From positions 48,661,642 to 48,725,641 of the forward strand of contig NC_133971.1 of the NCBI RefSeq assembly GCF_031877795.1: 64,000 nt of DNA, in the 5' to 3' direction. A program made the position numbers and the translations under genes. This DNA is from Strix aluco (Eukaryota; Chordata; Aves; Strigiformes; Strigidae). Each line of letters opens with the position of its first letter. Within the stretch, counting starts at the first letter, position 1. The notes beneath the pieces are model-generated. The model made no database searches. It was given only the letters and a program-made list of their open reading frames with translations, and was not told where the DNA came from. Of this stretch, positions 1 through 12,344 are shown piece after piece.

Positions 1-2028
1 CTTCTGGCGATATAGACACGTTATGTTTATGCACTAGAAACTACAAAAAATTGTTCAGGAGGCAGGTAAGGGAACATGGGACAGATAAATAGTCTACAAA
101 AAAATCACATGTTTTAAGTATGGGAAATATTGTTGAATGTGCACAGAAACAACCCCTTGCACTGGATGTGTGTTATACTGACACTGTATTATCAGCAAAA
201 AATACCCTCACAACTCCTCACACTTCCAAAATTTACCTATTTCATTTGAATGAAGCTCAACACAAGAGCAAATTTCCCAACAGTGAGAGGCCTGGTGGCG
301 TTGGCTGTATATTGCAGAGAGAACATTACTGGTCGTGATTTGCCTGTACTATGCTGGGCAGTAGGAAGAAGCTGTTTCCCAGGAGGGCAGAGCCATGAGT
401 CCATTTGTGATTGCTCTTCCTGAGGAAGTAACAGATTGAGCTCATAACTGTCAGCTTTGGTTCAGCCTCAGCACTCAATATTTTGTTTATTGTGGGATTG
501 GGCTCCCACCTGGGAGAAGAGAGGGAGCCTCCAGGACAAGAGCAGTGCTGGTTGTTGGGACAGCCGCCTGTCTGGCCCCTTAGTGTGACCATGACACACG
601 ATGTACCTTTGTATAGAGTGCACATAAGAGAGCCCTGCACTGATGCAATGTGTAGTCAGTGTGATATCTGCTGAGCGTTATGTGGCCTTATTTGTTCCCT
701 CATGTTTATTATTACCGGTGCTAGGGGCTTGTTTCTGTACTGTCCAGTAAGTTTAGGATGTAATTTGTTAGGGTAGGGGAATGCATGCAAACTAACTGCA
801 CAAATACCCAGCTTATTCACCTCTGTGTATACTCCTGGAAACATCTATTTCAGACTGGAAATACTCACCAGAACTAATGTGGTCATCCTTACACCACCAA
901 ATTTATTTGCATAATCCCTTATATAATCATATCTATCTAAAGCAGCATAGTTCTGTGTGCATGGCTATAAGTGAGTCCTAAGAGAACTTGGTTCACTGTC
1001 AGTGCTGCTTCTGGACTCTTACATGCTTTTGAACAGGCCATTTCAGCTCTAGTTTTTCAGGTTCCATGGTCTTCCATGTCCTGTATTTTTTAGATGATGG
1101 GCTATTCAAAGAAGGGACTCTACTTTTGAATTTGCCTGGAAGTTAGTTGTTACATGCCCTAGATAAGTTCAGACCCTGAGATACTTCTATACATAATTTG
1201 TTCACTAAGTAGCTAACAAACAGGCCTTGTTAACAAGTTGCAATCTTTTATACCATCCTCATTTTGGTGCATAGACTGCAGTTAGAATCAGCAAAGAGCT
1301 CACACTTCAAAACAATAAATAAAATTGGAGTTTCCTCAACAGATTTTTGTTTCTGGAAAACATAATAGAAAGTGCACTGAAGCATGTCACTTCTATATTT
1401 TATGTTTTTAAATTTAAATCTGCCTGTATTAAAAAGATCCAAAATACAAAGAACCACTCAGAATGGAAAGGGGTTTGATGGGTTCCCTTAACAATCAGAA
1501 GTGGTTTGTTCCAAAACTCATACAGCTACCAGAAAATACTTGCATCAGTCTAAAACAAGGTATGAGGGCAAAACACTACCACTGTTAACCAAAGCAGGGT
1601 GATGTTAGGTGAAAACTTGAATGGAGCAGGTGTCAAACTACAAATCAATAGCAGGTGTGAAACTTAAATTTTGAATGAGTGAGCCATAGTGGGAGATTAA
1701 TAGCAGGATATCCAGATTCCAAACTCAGCTAGACAGGGCTTAAAATGGTTGAAACTGGTAACAAAATGAGTCAAAAAGGAAGACAAGATCTACTTTATTT
1801 TGTCTCTTAGTGAGCAGTGTGAACTAACATGTATTTATCATTAACTCTTTTACTGACATACCAGGCTTTTAACACCAGCAAAAAATTGCCAAAAACCCCA
1901 AGCAGTACCCTGTAATACTGCATATGATTATGGTTTTTTGTGTTTCATTTCAATGCCTAGAGCAGCTAAGTTGTTTTATAAACAGTAAATTTTCATGTTG
2001 TGCACTAAAACAAATTTGATGTATGTTC
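1..2028. other. Unannotated AT-rich DNA downstream of TNFAIP8
   Basis: Only short frames are present, none with family resemblance, and no repeat was recognised. It probably belongs to the TNFAIP8-HSD17B4 intergenic interval if bird and mammal gene order agree. Confidence 0.5.
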
Positions 2029-2033
2029 TAAAG

Positions 2034-3066
2034 GGTTGTGGTTTGAGCCCAGAGGGCAGCTGAGCACCACGCAGCCGTTCACTCATGCCTTCCTGCAGCC
2101 TGCAGCACTGGAATGGAGAAAGAATGAATCAAAAGGCTCAGGAATGGAGATGAGGACACAGAGGGGGTGTGTCACCCATTAAGGTCACAAGCAAAAGACA
2201 GATCCATTAGGGGAAGAAAAAAATCACTTTAATTCAAACACTAACAAAACCAACCCTTAACAGACAGTGGGAGAGTGAAAAGCGTTACCACATCTTAAAA
2301 ATACCTTCTGCCACCCCTCCCTTCTTCCCAAGCTCAGTTTTGATCCCAATTTCTCTACCTCCTCCCCACCTAGTGGTGCAGGGGGAAGGAAATGGGGTTT
2401 ACAGTCAGTCCCGCTGCTCCTTTCTCCTTAGCTGGTGGTGGTGGGGAACTCTGTGCATTCTTCCCTTGCTCTAGTGTGGTGTTCCTCTCATGGGTGACAG
2501 TCCTCCATGAATCTTCTCTGTTGTGAGTCCTTCCCACGGACTGCAGCCATTCCCATGCCGCTCCAGTGTGGGTCACCCCCACATGTTGCAATCCTCCCAG
2601 CACTTAACTACAACAGTGGGGCCTTCTTCCCATACAGTCCTGGCCTTCTTCGGGCTCAGCCACCTGCTCCAGGATGGAGTCCTCCACAGGCTGCAGGCTG
2701 ATTTCTGCTCCTCTGGTGACCTCCATGGGTGACAGGGGGGCAGTCCTGCCATCTCACCATGGGATACAGGGGTGGCTCTCTGCTCTGGCGCACGTTCTCC
2801 CCTTCCTCCTCCTCCCTTCCGCTGACCTCAGTGTTTGCACAGGTGTCCTTCTTGTAACTCCTCCTCACAAGTCCCCAACCCCCTCTCAGGTTTCCCTTCT
2901 TAAACACATTATCACAGAGGCACAGCCATTGTTGCTCATTGCTTGGCCTTGGCCAGAGGCGGGTCTGTCCTGGAAAAAGGGGGAGCTTCAAGAAGGTTCT
3001 CACAGGGGGCCACCACTGTAGCTCCCTCTCCCACTACCAAAAACATTGCCACACAATCCCAGCACA
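2034..3066 (-). mobile_element. Solo LTR of an avian endogenous retrovirus (about 1.03 kb)
   Basis: I recognise this as a common avian ERV LTR family from conserved blocks: GGCAGCTGAGCACCACGCAG near 2056, GGAGTCCTCCACAGGCTGCAG near 2677, GGCCTTGGCCAGAGGCGGGT near 2945 and CCACTGTAGCTCCCTC near 3012. It is flanked by TAAAG on both sides (2029-2033 and 3067-3071), a candidate 5-bp target duplication. Read on the minus strand it begins TGTGCTGGG and ends in ACCACAACC, where CA would be expected. A TTTAAG-type TATA region lies near 2905-2898 and ATTAAA at 2233-2228, which is why minus is chosen. No gag, pol or env remains, so it is a recombined solo LTR. Open frames of about 115 codons on both strands here are fortuitous. 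Confidence 0.8.
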
Positions 3067-3071
3067 TAAAG

Positions 3072-6000
3072 TCATTATTTTGACTAACATGTTAGATAAT
3101 TGGGTTCTTTTTGGCTTTGTCTCTTTTATAAACTTGGTGTTGCATGTGTGGTGGATACTGTAGGAGTCTTTATCCCATTAAAAATGTTTTCTACCATCTG
3201 CTGCTGTAGATGGTGAGCACCTTTGAACCTTTTATTCAGGGGGAACAAATGAATTGACTGACTTGCTTTTACTCTGTACTTTTTAGTACTGCTATTACTC
3301 TGTTTGGATCATAAGGCTCGTTTTCAAGTACTTCATTTGCTTTCTGCATGGTTTTGCTCATGGAGATTTGTAGAGACCTGTTCACTAGGAACAAAGATTT
3401 CTCTACAAATGTGAGTGAAGGGGATAACCAGATGTTTCCTGCCATGACCAACAACCAGATATTGAATCCACGTTAAAAACTCTGGCACCCTTCACCAAAC
3501 ACTACAAAAGCATGGCCTACAACAGATGGTAGCTCCCCACAGCCTCAGTGCTAGAAGTCCCTGGGGTTTTGAAGATAGACGTTTTCTGCTGTGACCAAAG
3601 AGACCTTGCTTGCAGCCACGTCATCGTCCCCGTTTCCTCTCTCTCTCTGCAGCCATCCTCTGGCTGCCAGTGCAGAGAGGTCATTGAGATGTCTCAGCCC
3701 TGAGCTGGTCACAAATGTTAATCTCATACAAACCAACTGTATGGCCCAGCTCACCCCACTAATTACTCTTAGTAAAAGTGGTTAAACTACTTATTTTAGT
3801 TAGGTATACAATTTTATGTGATGGAAATCCCTGCTGAGGAATTCTTCATAGCTAGTATATAGCGTTTCTATTGGATCCTTTAATCTGCAGGAACAGCAAA
3901 TAGTATTATTTTCATTCTAACTTGCATTCTTTTGTGTTCTTTTATTTTTCTGTGAGCCTACAGCAGTTAGTAAGTGTGTTTTTTCTTGCCATTGTTTGTC
4001 ACCCTCAGAACTTGAAAAGCAGCTTTCCTGATGTGATGTTGAGGAGCAGCCTACTGTGTAGTTAACAGTGGATATATTCTTATGAACCAACTGCAGATGT
4101 AAATGCAAACATTTTTATAGCTCTTGTCAACAACCCACATCACAGGAGGTCTCGCGTCTCTGTTTTAGCAAAGAAATGTTAATTTTGGCATTTCTTGCAC
4201 ATACCACTCAGTTAAGTGGAAAATCCACGCTGGGAGTACAAGCAGAGCACTATGGAACCTCTCCATTTGATTCCGTCAGAGACTCTTTAAGGGACACTGA
4301 AGCGCTGGGTCAGTCAGGACTTGGTGGACTGCTGAGTTGGTATGCAGTTACACTTTAATAAAACAAACTCATGAAGCAGAAACTAGTTGCTTGTGCACAT
4401 CCACAGCTTTGAAAATACATCCTGTGCAGAGACGTTAGGGAGGTGTCCGCAAAATGTCATGGTGTTGCTCCCATAACACAGCCACTCCATTTCATCCTAA
4501 ATGAGTCTTCATGAAAAATCCATTAACTTGGTCTCCCTGCAGGCAAAAAAATAGGAGAATAAAACCCACATAGATTAAAATAAGAGGTAGAAAATAGCCA
4601 TATGCCGCTTTCTGTGGAAATCAGATGCATATTGGCACTACTACCAAGTTATGGGTAAACAGATTCTACAGATGAGCTGAATCTTTAATGAATAGTTGGA
4701 AGACTTGAAATGCCTCCCGAGAAAACTGGTTCAGTGCAGTTGCTTCCTGAGTTAACAGCCATATTGAGCTCTAGAGCTGCCAAAAATTCCAAGAGGTTCT
4801 GCTCATAGAATAAATCCAGGCAGCTCCTTTAATAAACAGAAAACTTGCACAAAAGATAAGCTCCTTTTAAACTGTGCCTCCTAAAATGGCCTCTTCTCTC
4901 AAGCTGCCACCAAGGGCATTCTAGAGTTCTTAATCCCAATGTTACAGAAGCTTTCTCTTTGTACAACAGCACACATATATTCATTTCCCCCCAGATAAAT
5001 AGCAGACTTCCAGTTGTCTCTCAGAAATACCCACTCCACCAGCTGCCATCCCAACCACCCCAAAAATGCAAATGAAAACCAAACACCACAGGTTCAGAAT
5101 GAGTATATTCTGTGGCAAGAATGCCTCCCCAGCCTGCAGTAAAGAGCAATTTTAGTTAAGAAAACGTGAAGTACCGAATAGCCTACTAACTGAGAAATGA
5201 GATGGATAGATGGAGAACAGCCAGTCAACTAAGTAACAACATAAACACCTCTTCCTGTAGCAGCTTGTTCCTGTCTTCAGCACTTGCTTTGCTAATCAGG
5301 AATGAGGTGGAAAGTCTGAATTCCCCAGCCAAGGTTCTCCCAGATCCAAACAGTAGCAAAGACTAGTTTTCATCAATACTGTTTTGTAAAGGGCCTTCTT
5401 CCCTGTTTCCATGAGCATGAGCTTCTCAGTTCTAGCTTTGGGGTAAACTATAGATTGCAGTGTCGTAGGATACTGGAACTGTAAGTTTAAATGTATTGTC
5501 TTACTTAGCCGAAGTCAAATGCCTGTGCTTACAGTAGGCAGTAGGCCTTTTCACAGTGAAGATGGCAAAGCAAACTTAATGAGATCTTTATCTGATTAGA
5601 GCCCTTTCTCCCAGAAAAGTGCTGAGATTTCCTTTCCTTCCTAACACTTTCTGATAGTTTTCTCATATGATGGCACAGCGAATGTACCTTTTGGGAGTGT
5701 CCATATCATTGGAATCAAGTTAGGCAGCCTGTAACTGAAACAGCTTTTCAGTTGGGCAAAGAGACTCACTTTAGTTCCAAGGATGAGATAATTTTTCTGT
5801 TGCTGAATTATCAAGATCCTTGAGATACAGAACCAGCTTTCTTGGAAGTAACACCTGATTTCATGTCATGTCCTGGGACCAGTGCACTTACTCCCCCCCT
5901 GGCTCAAAGCACTGCCTCAGTCTGTCTTCTGCAATCTCTTAGCAGGCCTAGCACTTGATGCTCAGTTGTAGGTCTTGACTCTCCTCAAAATAAAATCAAA

Positions 6001-9000
6001 CCCCAAAAGAACAAAGCAAAAACCCACAGCATATCAAGTCCAGTCAGTAAAGTAAACTGAAAGCATCAGCTAAGTGCTTCTGGAATGGGGAAAGGCTGTG
6101 CTTTCATGTCACAGGAACCCTTAATTAACAATAGTCTATCAACAGCCAGGGGACTTTGTTCTCAGGACCCAAGCCAAGCCCAGCTACTGAAATAGATTTC
6201 TCAAATGAAAGGAGACTAAATTCTGCTGAAGAAAGCCAAATAATTTTTCAAAACTATTCCACAATGGAGTAGAACTGGTGCATTGCCATTCCCATGCAAG
6301 AAAAGGATTGGTTGTATACAGGCCTTACGTGGGCTGATTTATTCCTTCTACACCATTACACTGTCTGTACTTAAAAACCCTCACACAACTTAAACGTAAC
6401 AGTAGTTTTCATCCACTGTTAGCTGTGACTTGGCCAGAACAATCAACGATAAATGAATTCTAAAAAATCTAATTCAAAATGTCCCACAAATGTGTTGCAA
6501 ATGAAGAGCTTTAGGTTGCCATGTGTAAAGACCAGTGGGGCTGATACTCTGAGAAGGTGCCAGCAGGAACTGCAGAACAAGTGGGTGAAAAGCCAACAGT
6601 TTTCTCTTGGAACAACCCCCATTTATCAAAACCTTCAATATTATATCCACCAAGAAATTTTATAGCACACAAAACACCTACTGACTGAAGAAAAAAAACA
6701 AGGTATCTAGGAAGAAAGATATGATCCACAAGGTTGACTTCTATTTTGTTTCAGCTCATATTTATGTGCATAATAAAAGCACATTTAAAATACAAATATT
6801 TAATACAAACTGAAATAGGAATTAATTTGCCGTGAAGCCAATGGAATGTATGATTTTAAAATCCAGTGTTAAGCTTTTCAGAGTAGACAGTGGAAGGTCT
6901 TACATCTGATGGCAAAAGCGATTTATATCTAAAGTACAGTAACTGTAGGAAACTCCACCTTTGTCCTCCACCTACCACACCAAGACTTTCCCACAGGGGA
7001 AAACAACAAATAGCAAACAGGTTTTGGTTGCTTGGGAAAGATGCACAAATAACATGCCTCCTTAATTCCATTATTCTTAATCATTATAGTCTGCTTTGTT
7101 TCTTGATACTGTGTAACTATGGGACATCCCAAAGCTATGAGCTACTTCTTTTCAATTTGCTCCCTAATAGAAAGAAATGTCATAAGGGATGTTTCTCCAG
7201 AAACTGGTGGTGTGACAGCAAGCAGAAATTTACAGACTGTTAGAAGATATACATCAGTTCCTGTATGTCCCAAGCTCACAAGAAAAGGTGGTTATTGATT
7301 AAGAATGTCCTGCCTGTAAGTATCAGCTTTAAAACTGTAAACCAGAAATTTAAATATTAAAACTGAGTACTAAGAAAAGATGATCACTTCAGCAATTGAT
7401 GGTTTAAACATTAAGAAATCTTGATTTGTGATATTAACCAAGCACTACTATAACAGAAAGAGCTCTTAGACATAGCCTGTAAGAAGATAACTACTAGTCT
7501 ATTTTCACAGAGGAAAAATGAATCACATGGTAACCTAAAATATTTAATACTATAGATAGGAATGCCAAAGTTGCAATATAATTTCATCTGCAGTGTGCAA
7601 ACTTCAGCATGAATAGATTAGTAATTTAGTATGGATTAATTTTTTAGAACTTCTTTATAAGAACAAATGCAAGCTTTTTTTTTTTTAACAAATTGGAAAT
7701 AACAACCACATTACTTAGTCTAAACTTTCTGAGTAGTAGCCACAGTGTCTTTTTGGCTAGCATCTTTTTTTTTTTTTAAATCAGAAACTTTCCTTTCCCA
7801 AAATAAGTTTCATTTATGTGCAAAACATAAAACCAAGATATTACAGAACTTTTCTTGACAACTATAATATCTTTTGACAGTTTTTTTATCCAGAGCACAG
7901 ATGTTTGCAACTTAACCATGAATCTTGGCTGACCTGCCCAAATCTGGATGAAAAACAGTTGTAACAAGGTTTCTCTGCAAATGGTTATGCAAACGGGAAT
8001 CTTCATTTCATGTTCATGCTAAAGTACACCCCCTGTAATGCATTCAAAAGCACTACTTGCCCATGCAATGTGCACCTTATCTGTTCTCCTCATAATACAA
8101 TCATCGTTGAGAATGATGGACTTATGAGTTGTATGGATTCCTCTCTGCTGGACCACAAAAACAAGCATGTTCTGGTCCCTTGAAAAGTTACATGCATAAT
8201 TCCAGTTTACCTTTAAATAATCACATGATAGCTGTTAAAGCTATGTCAAGGGGCTGCAAAGCAACTGAAGCCAAGTGTCATCAGTTAGCTGCTTCCTTGG
8301 GACAATGCAGTCTTTTTAGGGAGAGATGTGAGAAAGCAGCTGGCCATCTTCTCACTCCTTTATTTTACAGCAATTTGCTTTATGGGTGAGGTTGAATCCT
8401 TTTTTAGAAGAGACATGATTTCGTATTTTCCTAAAAAAACCTGTCACCCCCCCCCAGTTGCTGAAAGCTTCCAGACTCCTCATAATCTCTGTACCTTCTA
8501 AATGGAGATAAATCTCAAAAGATCTTAAGGACAAGAATAAGACTTGTAATTTACCCAGTTGTGTGTTTTTGCTTGTCTATGCATACACACAAATGCATAC
8601 AAACATAATTAAGGGGTGGCCAAAAGTTCTAGTGAATCCCTTTTAAGGTAGCACACACAAAATGGCCATGTTAACCTCTCTATATCTTGTTTTCTTTGTA
8701 TAGCTGAGATCACAGTTGTTTGATATATCTTGTAAAAGGTATCCAAGGTCTGACTTTCCATTTTTTCAACATCTTTAGAAGGCTATAACATTAGTTTTAA
8801 CTTCCACAACTTCACCAACATAGATTTTAATGGCATTAGACACTACGTATTAACAGGGAAAGAATATTACGAATGTGAAACACCTAAGGTACTGAGATTT
8901 AAAAGCCTACTGTAAAATGAATCCATGATGATTGAATTTTAATATATTGGTAATTTTTACCCTATTAAAACACAATGTTGCATCAGTTTTGCAGCACAGA

Positions 9001-9380
9001 ATAATGGCATTATCCAACCCATAATTAAAGAGTACCACTGTAAGTTACTGTGTTACTGAAAATATACGTAGTTTGACTACAGTATGGCTCATATATATGT
9101 AAGCAGGTGTTAACAATGTACAAAGACCATTTAAGCAATTTTTGTCCCAAGGAAAATTCAAATTTGAGCAGCCAAAATATTCTGGGTCACGGCTGATGAA
9201 AATCTTTCGCGGTTTACACAGCACACACATATATTAGGCCTGGTTCTAAACAAGGTAGTGTCCTGTCCTCTTTTCAGTAACTGCTACCATTCATTATAAA
9301 CTATTTTGGAGAATTGGAACATGATTTAGAAATAGAATTTGTAAAGAAAACTGCTTTAATTTCTAGCAGTCAGGTTCTTT
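3072..9380. other. Unannotated intergenic DNA downstream of TNFAIP8
   Basis: AT-rich sequence with short homopolymers (T10 near 7676, T12 near 7766, C10 near 8447). No coding exon, RNA gene or recognisable transposon was found. Confidence 0.5.
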
Positions 9381-11248
9381 TTTATTCTCACCTCAGAGAA
9401 AAGAGTTGTGAAAGAAAACAGTTCTCTCTTTCTAGGTGGGAAAAGAAAAGAAATAAACGGAGCAAATACATCAGAAACTATACTCTTTACAATTTGTGGG
9501 ATTTTCCTCATGATGTTGCATTCCTACACATGGCTTCTGATGGACAAAAGTATAATGTATTTACTGTTCAAGTAAAATATGGGAAGGGCTCTTAAATTAT
9601 ATTCCTTTAGATCTCAACCTAATAATCTAATTTTTTGGCAAATTCTGCTGTACTACCCTTACATCAGCTCCCAGTTGTTCCAGCCCAGTAGTACATTAAT
9701 CTTCTCTCTCTCCTGGACACTAGTGACTTGTATAAAATTGACTTCACATTTTGAACACACATTTCTCTGGCACCTTTCTGGCACCTTTCTGGGAATATTC
9801 AGAGCCTCGTGACCAAACAAACATGAATAAAAGTGAATTTTATCTCTTAAAAAATCACAAGTAATGCTGAAGCTGTATGTCAGAGGCTGAGATGCTTTCA
9901 TTGCCAGCACAGGCCAAGTTTGCTCTTCATAATTTAAAATTCAACAAGGGAAAAAAAAAGGCATGAAAAGTTCAGAGTGCAAATATTCTTTGGTTTACTC
10001 ATTAAAACAAAAGGACACAGCAAACAGCAAAAACACTGGCAATTAAATAAACAGCAAATTCTTTATATGCTTTTTAACAAAAAGTCTTCAGGTGTTTGAA
10101 ATGTATTAACTTCATGATTTTAAGTACATTACAGTGTCTATAAAGTCACATTTTTTTATCCCCAAGGACAAGGCAGAGAGAAGATGAGGGAGAAGAAGAA
10201 GGATGAAGGGTAGGAGGGGAGAAAAGTATTAAAAATAAATGTATTCAAGATCATTTTTCCATTAGTTAAATGGTATATAACACAATGATAAAACTAATTT
10301 CTGTTTCTAGTTTCATTGTACACAAACAAATTGGCTTGGATTTTTTTTCAGGTGATCAAGCTTTCTGAATTCACATCATCACACACAATAGACTAGTGTA
10401 TAAAATACAATGCCTCATACCTTTTCAAAAAGAATTGTCACCTATTAGCAGGATTCTAAATATCTTAAGGAATTGCACAGGTAAGTCACTGTGTTTTATC
10501 TTATCATAGGCAGAGTTAAAATTACGTACCGCAGGTGGTTTCCAGGGAATAGTCTTCCCCAGTTAGGCTATTACTGTAGCTTATTCCTCAAATAATCCCC
10601 ATATAATCAAAGGAAGCAAGCATCTGTGTGGGTCTATAAGGATCTATACTTGGTAGCCTTGCAGACAGGAAGTTTTTACCACTGAGCTGGAGATGAACAA
10701 GCCTGTTAAGACTCTACGCGACAGCATCACTGATATTATTTAAAACTGAATGCTTCATAGGGGCAACACTAGGAAGCTGTGATCTGTGCAGAGAGCATAG
10801 AAAACTATATATATATTTTACAAATGTCAAAGAAATTATAGAGTGTACCATCACCGTGATAGTCTGTTAGCAACATTACTGGACTCTGATAATTTAGAAG
10901 TAATTCTGTAAATCTGTGACAGTTGTGGATTGTCTAACAGCATGTTGTTTTGTTTTGTATATCTATCTTGCAAGACTCCTACTCTACTTGGACCATTCTG
11001 TTTTATTGTCTTTATCCAGCTGTTTCTGTAGGCAAAGCACAGTAAATAAAGTCATGTGCAGTCTTTCTTCCAGACTGACTGTGAATAGCAACAGATAGCT
11101 CATAATAAGGAATCAATTTAATTAAGATATTTTTGAAATATTTGTCATAATGTAAAAAAACCTTTTTGCATGCTCCCTTATTCCTTCATAAAATCAACAG
11201 TGTTCCATCTACAAATAATGCATAGGCAGTTAACTTTAACACAAGTAC
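9381..11248 (-). other. TNFAIP8: Candidate TNFAIP8 3' UTR with possible poly(A) signals
   Basis: Downstream of the stop, the minus strand has AATAAA at 11007-11002 (about 240 nt after the stop) and again at 9386-9381 (about 1.86 kb after the stop), plus ATTAAA at 11123-11118. The span is AT-rich with no competing gene. Which signal is used cannot be told from the sequence; use of both short and long 3' ends is possible. The extent given assumes the distal signal. Confidence 0.4.
9773..9795 (+). repeat. 11-bp tandem duplication
   Basis: GGCACCTTTCT is present twice in succession in the candidate 3' UTR of TNFAIP8. Confidence 0.85.
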
Positions 11249-11814
11249 TTATATGTTGCCCTCATCTAACATTTTGTTGACACCATCACAAAGTTTCTGC
11301 AAATGGAGTTTATAAGGTCCAAAGGGATTGTACAAGGCAGCCAGAAATTCACAATCAGAGAAGTGATCAAACACATTGTTGACGCGTCCATGTGACTTTG
11401 CAGTTAGGTGACGTTGAATGATTTCATGAAGTAGCTCTCTACAATCATTTAACAGTTTGGACAAAAAATTCCTGTCAAAAGTATAATCCACCTGATGGAA
11501 ACTGACCACGGTTTTAGCCAGCTGATGAACTTTCTTCTTGAATTTCTCCATCAATGCTATTTCATCCTGATTAAATTGGTTGTTCCTGTAGAGAATTGCC
11601 AATTTAAGGACTATTTTAATGAGGTTTTTGATGATTTTCTCTGCTTCCTTTTTATTTTGTGTATATTCCTTTGTCACTCTGTAGAGCTCATCTAAAACAT
11701 CACTGCTTGTGTCATCGATCAAAGTAGTTGCTATAGATTTGGACACCATTTTTCCAAGGATCTTCTTCTGGGCCTGAATGGCCAGACTTTTGGAATTGAA
11801 GACATCTGTGGCCA
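11249..11814 (-). CDS. TNFAIP8: TNFAIP8 terminal coding exon (TIPE-family protein)
   Basis: This exon encodes residues 11-198 of TNF-alpha-induced protein 8. I recognise it from long stretches that match the family, for example [61 protein letters not shown] and the C-terminal [18 protein letters not shown]. The whole TIPE homology domain (formerly DUF758) is in this one exon, as is usual for the family. Family knowledge: an all-helical fold around a hydrophobic cavity, cytosolic, phosphoinositide-binding and transfer, NF-kB-inducible and anti-apoptotic. On the minus strand the exon is preceded by a T-rich tract and CAG (acceptor at 11816-11815). It starts in phase 1 with TGGCCACAGATG and ends at TAA (11251-11249). 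No frameshift or internal stop is present. Open reading continues into the intron to 11845, but that part encodes a homopolymer artefact and is not exon. Confidence 0.97.
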
Positions 11815-12331
11815 CTGGGGGGGAAAAAAAAAAAAATGCAGTCAATACTTCATAACAGATATACTATGGATAGAAAGTTGAGGAATATTTCCATGTCTAT
11901 CCATTCATATTAGTCCTACTAACTGCCACAAAAATAAGGCAAACTTATGTATGTAGTTGCAGAAAATGTCATCTTTTCAATCCCTAAATTTTGCTGTCTT
12001 TAGGTTTACATTCTTTTAGACTTTCAAGAAAACACAAAATGAGATCAAACTCATAACCCAAATATATGGATTGATGTGATTTCAAATTGAGGCAATAAAC
12101 CTGCCCTGTTTGATCAGTTGAGTCATTAAGTCTGATCTGATTCTCATATTCGTAATGAAATCTGAAACCATGACTATCCCAATGTCATGACAATTACCAC
12201 TGGTACTCAATTAGAGATAGTAATTCAGTGAATTAACTATTGTAAAACTGTTTCCTGCTTAGCATTTTACATAATCAGTGAATTCAGATCCCACATCTAT
12301 TATATTTTTTATGTATATATTTTATACATAC

Positions 12332-12344
12332 CACACACACACAC
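12332..12344 (+). repeat. Short (CA)n microsatellite
   Basis: About six to seven CA dinucleotides close to the TNFAIP8 terminal exon, on the intron side. Confidence 0.85.

Noticed and set aside
11815..11845. Extension of the TNFAIP8 reading frame upstream to an ATG at 11845
   Set aside because: It translates a poly-T/C tract (Phe run) that is the intron's polypyrimidine tract; a CAG acceptor and a matching first coding exon exist.
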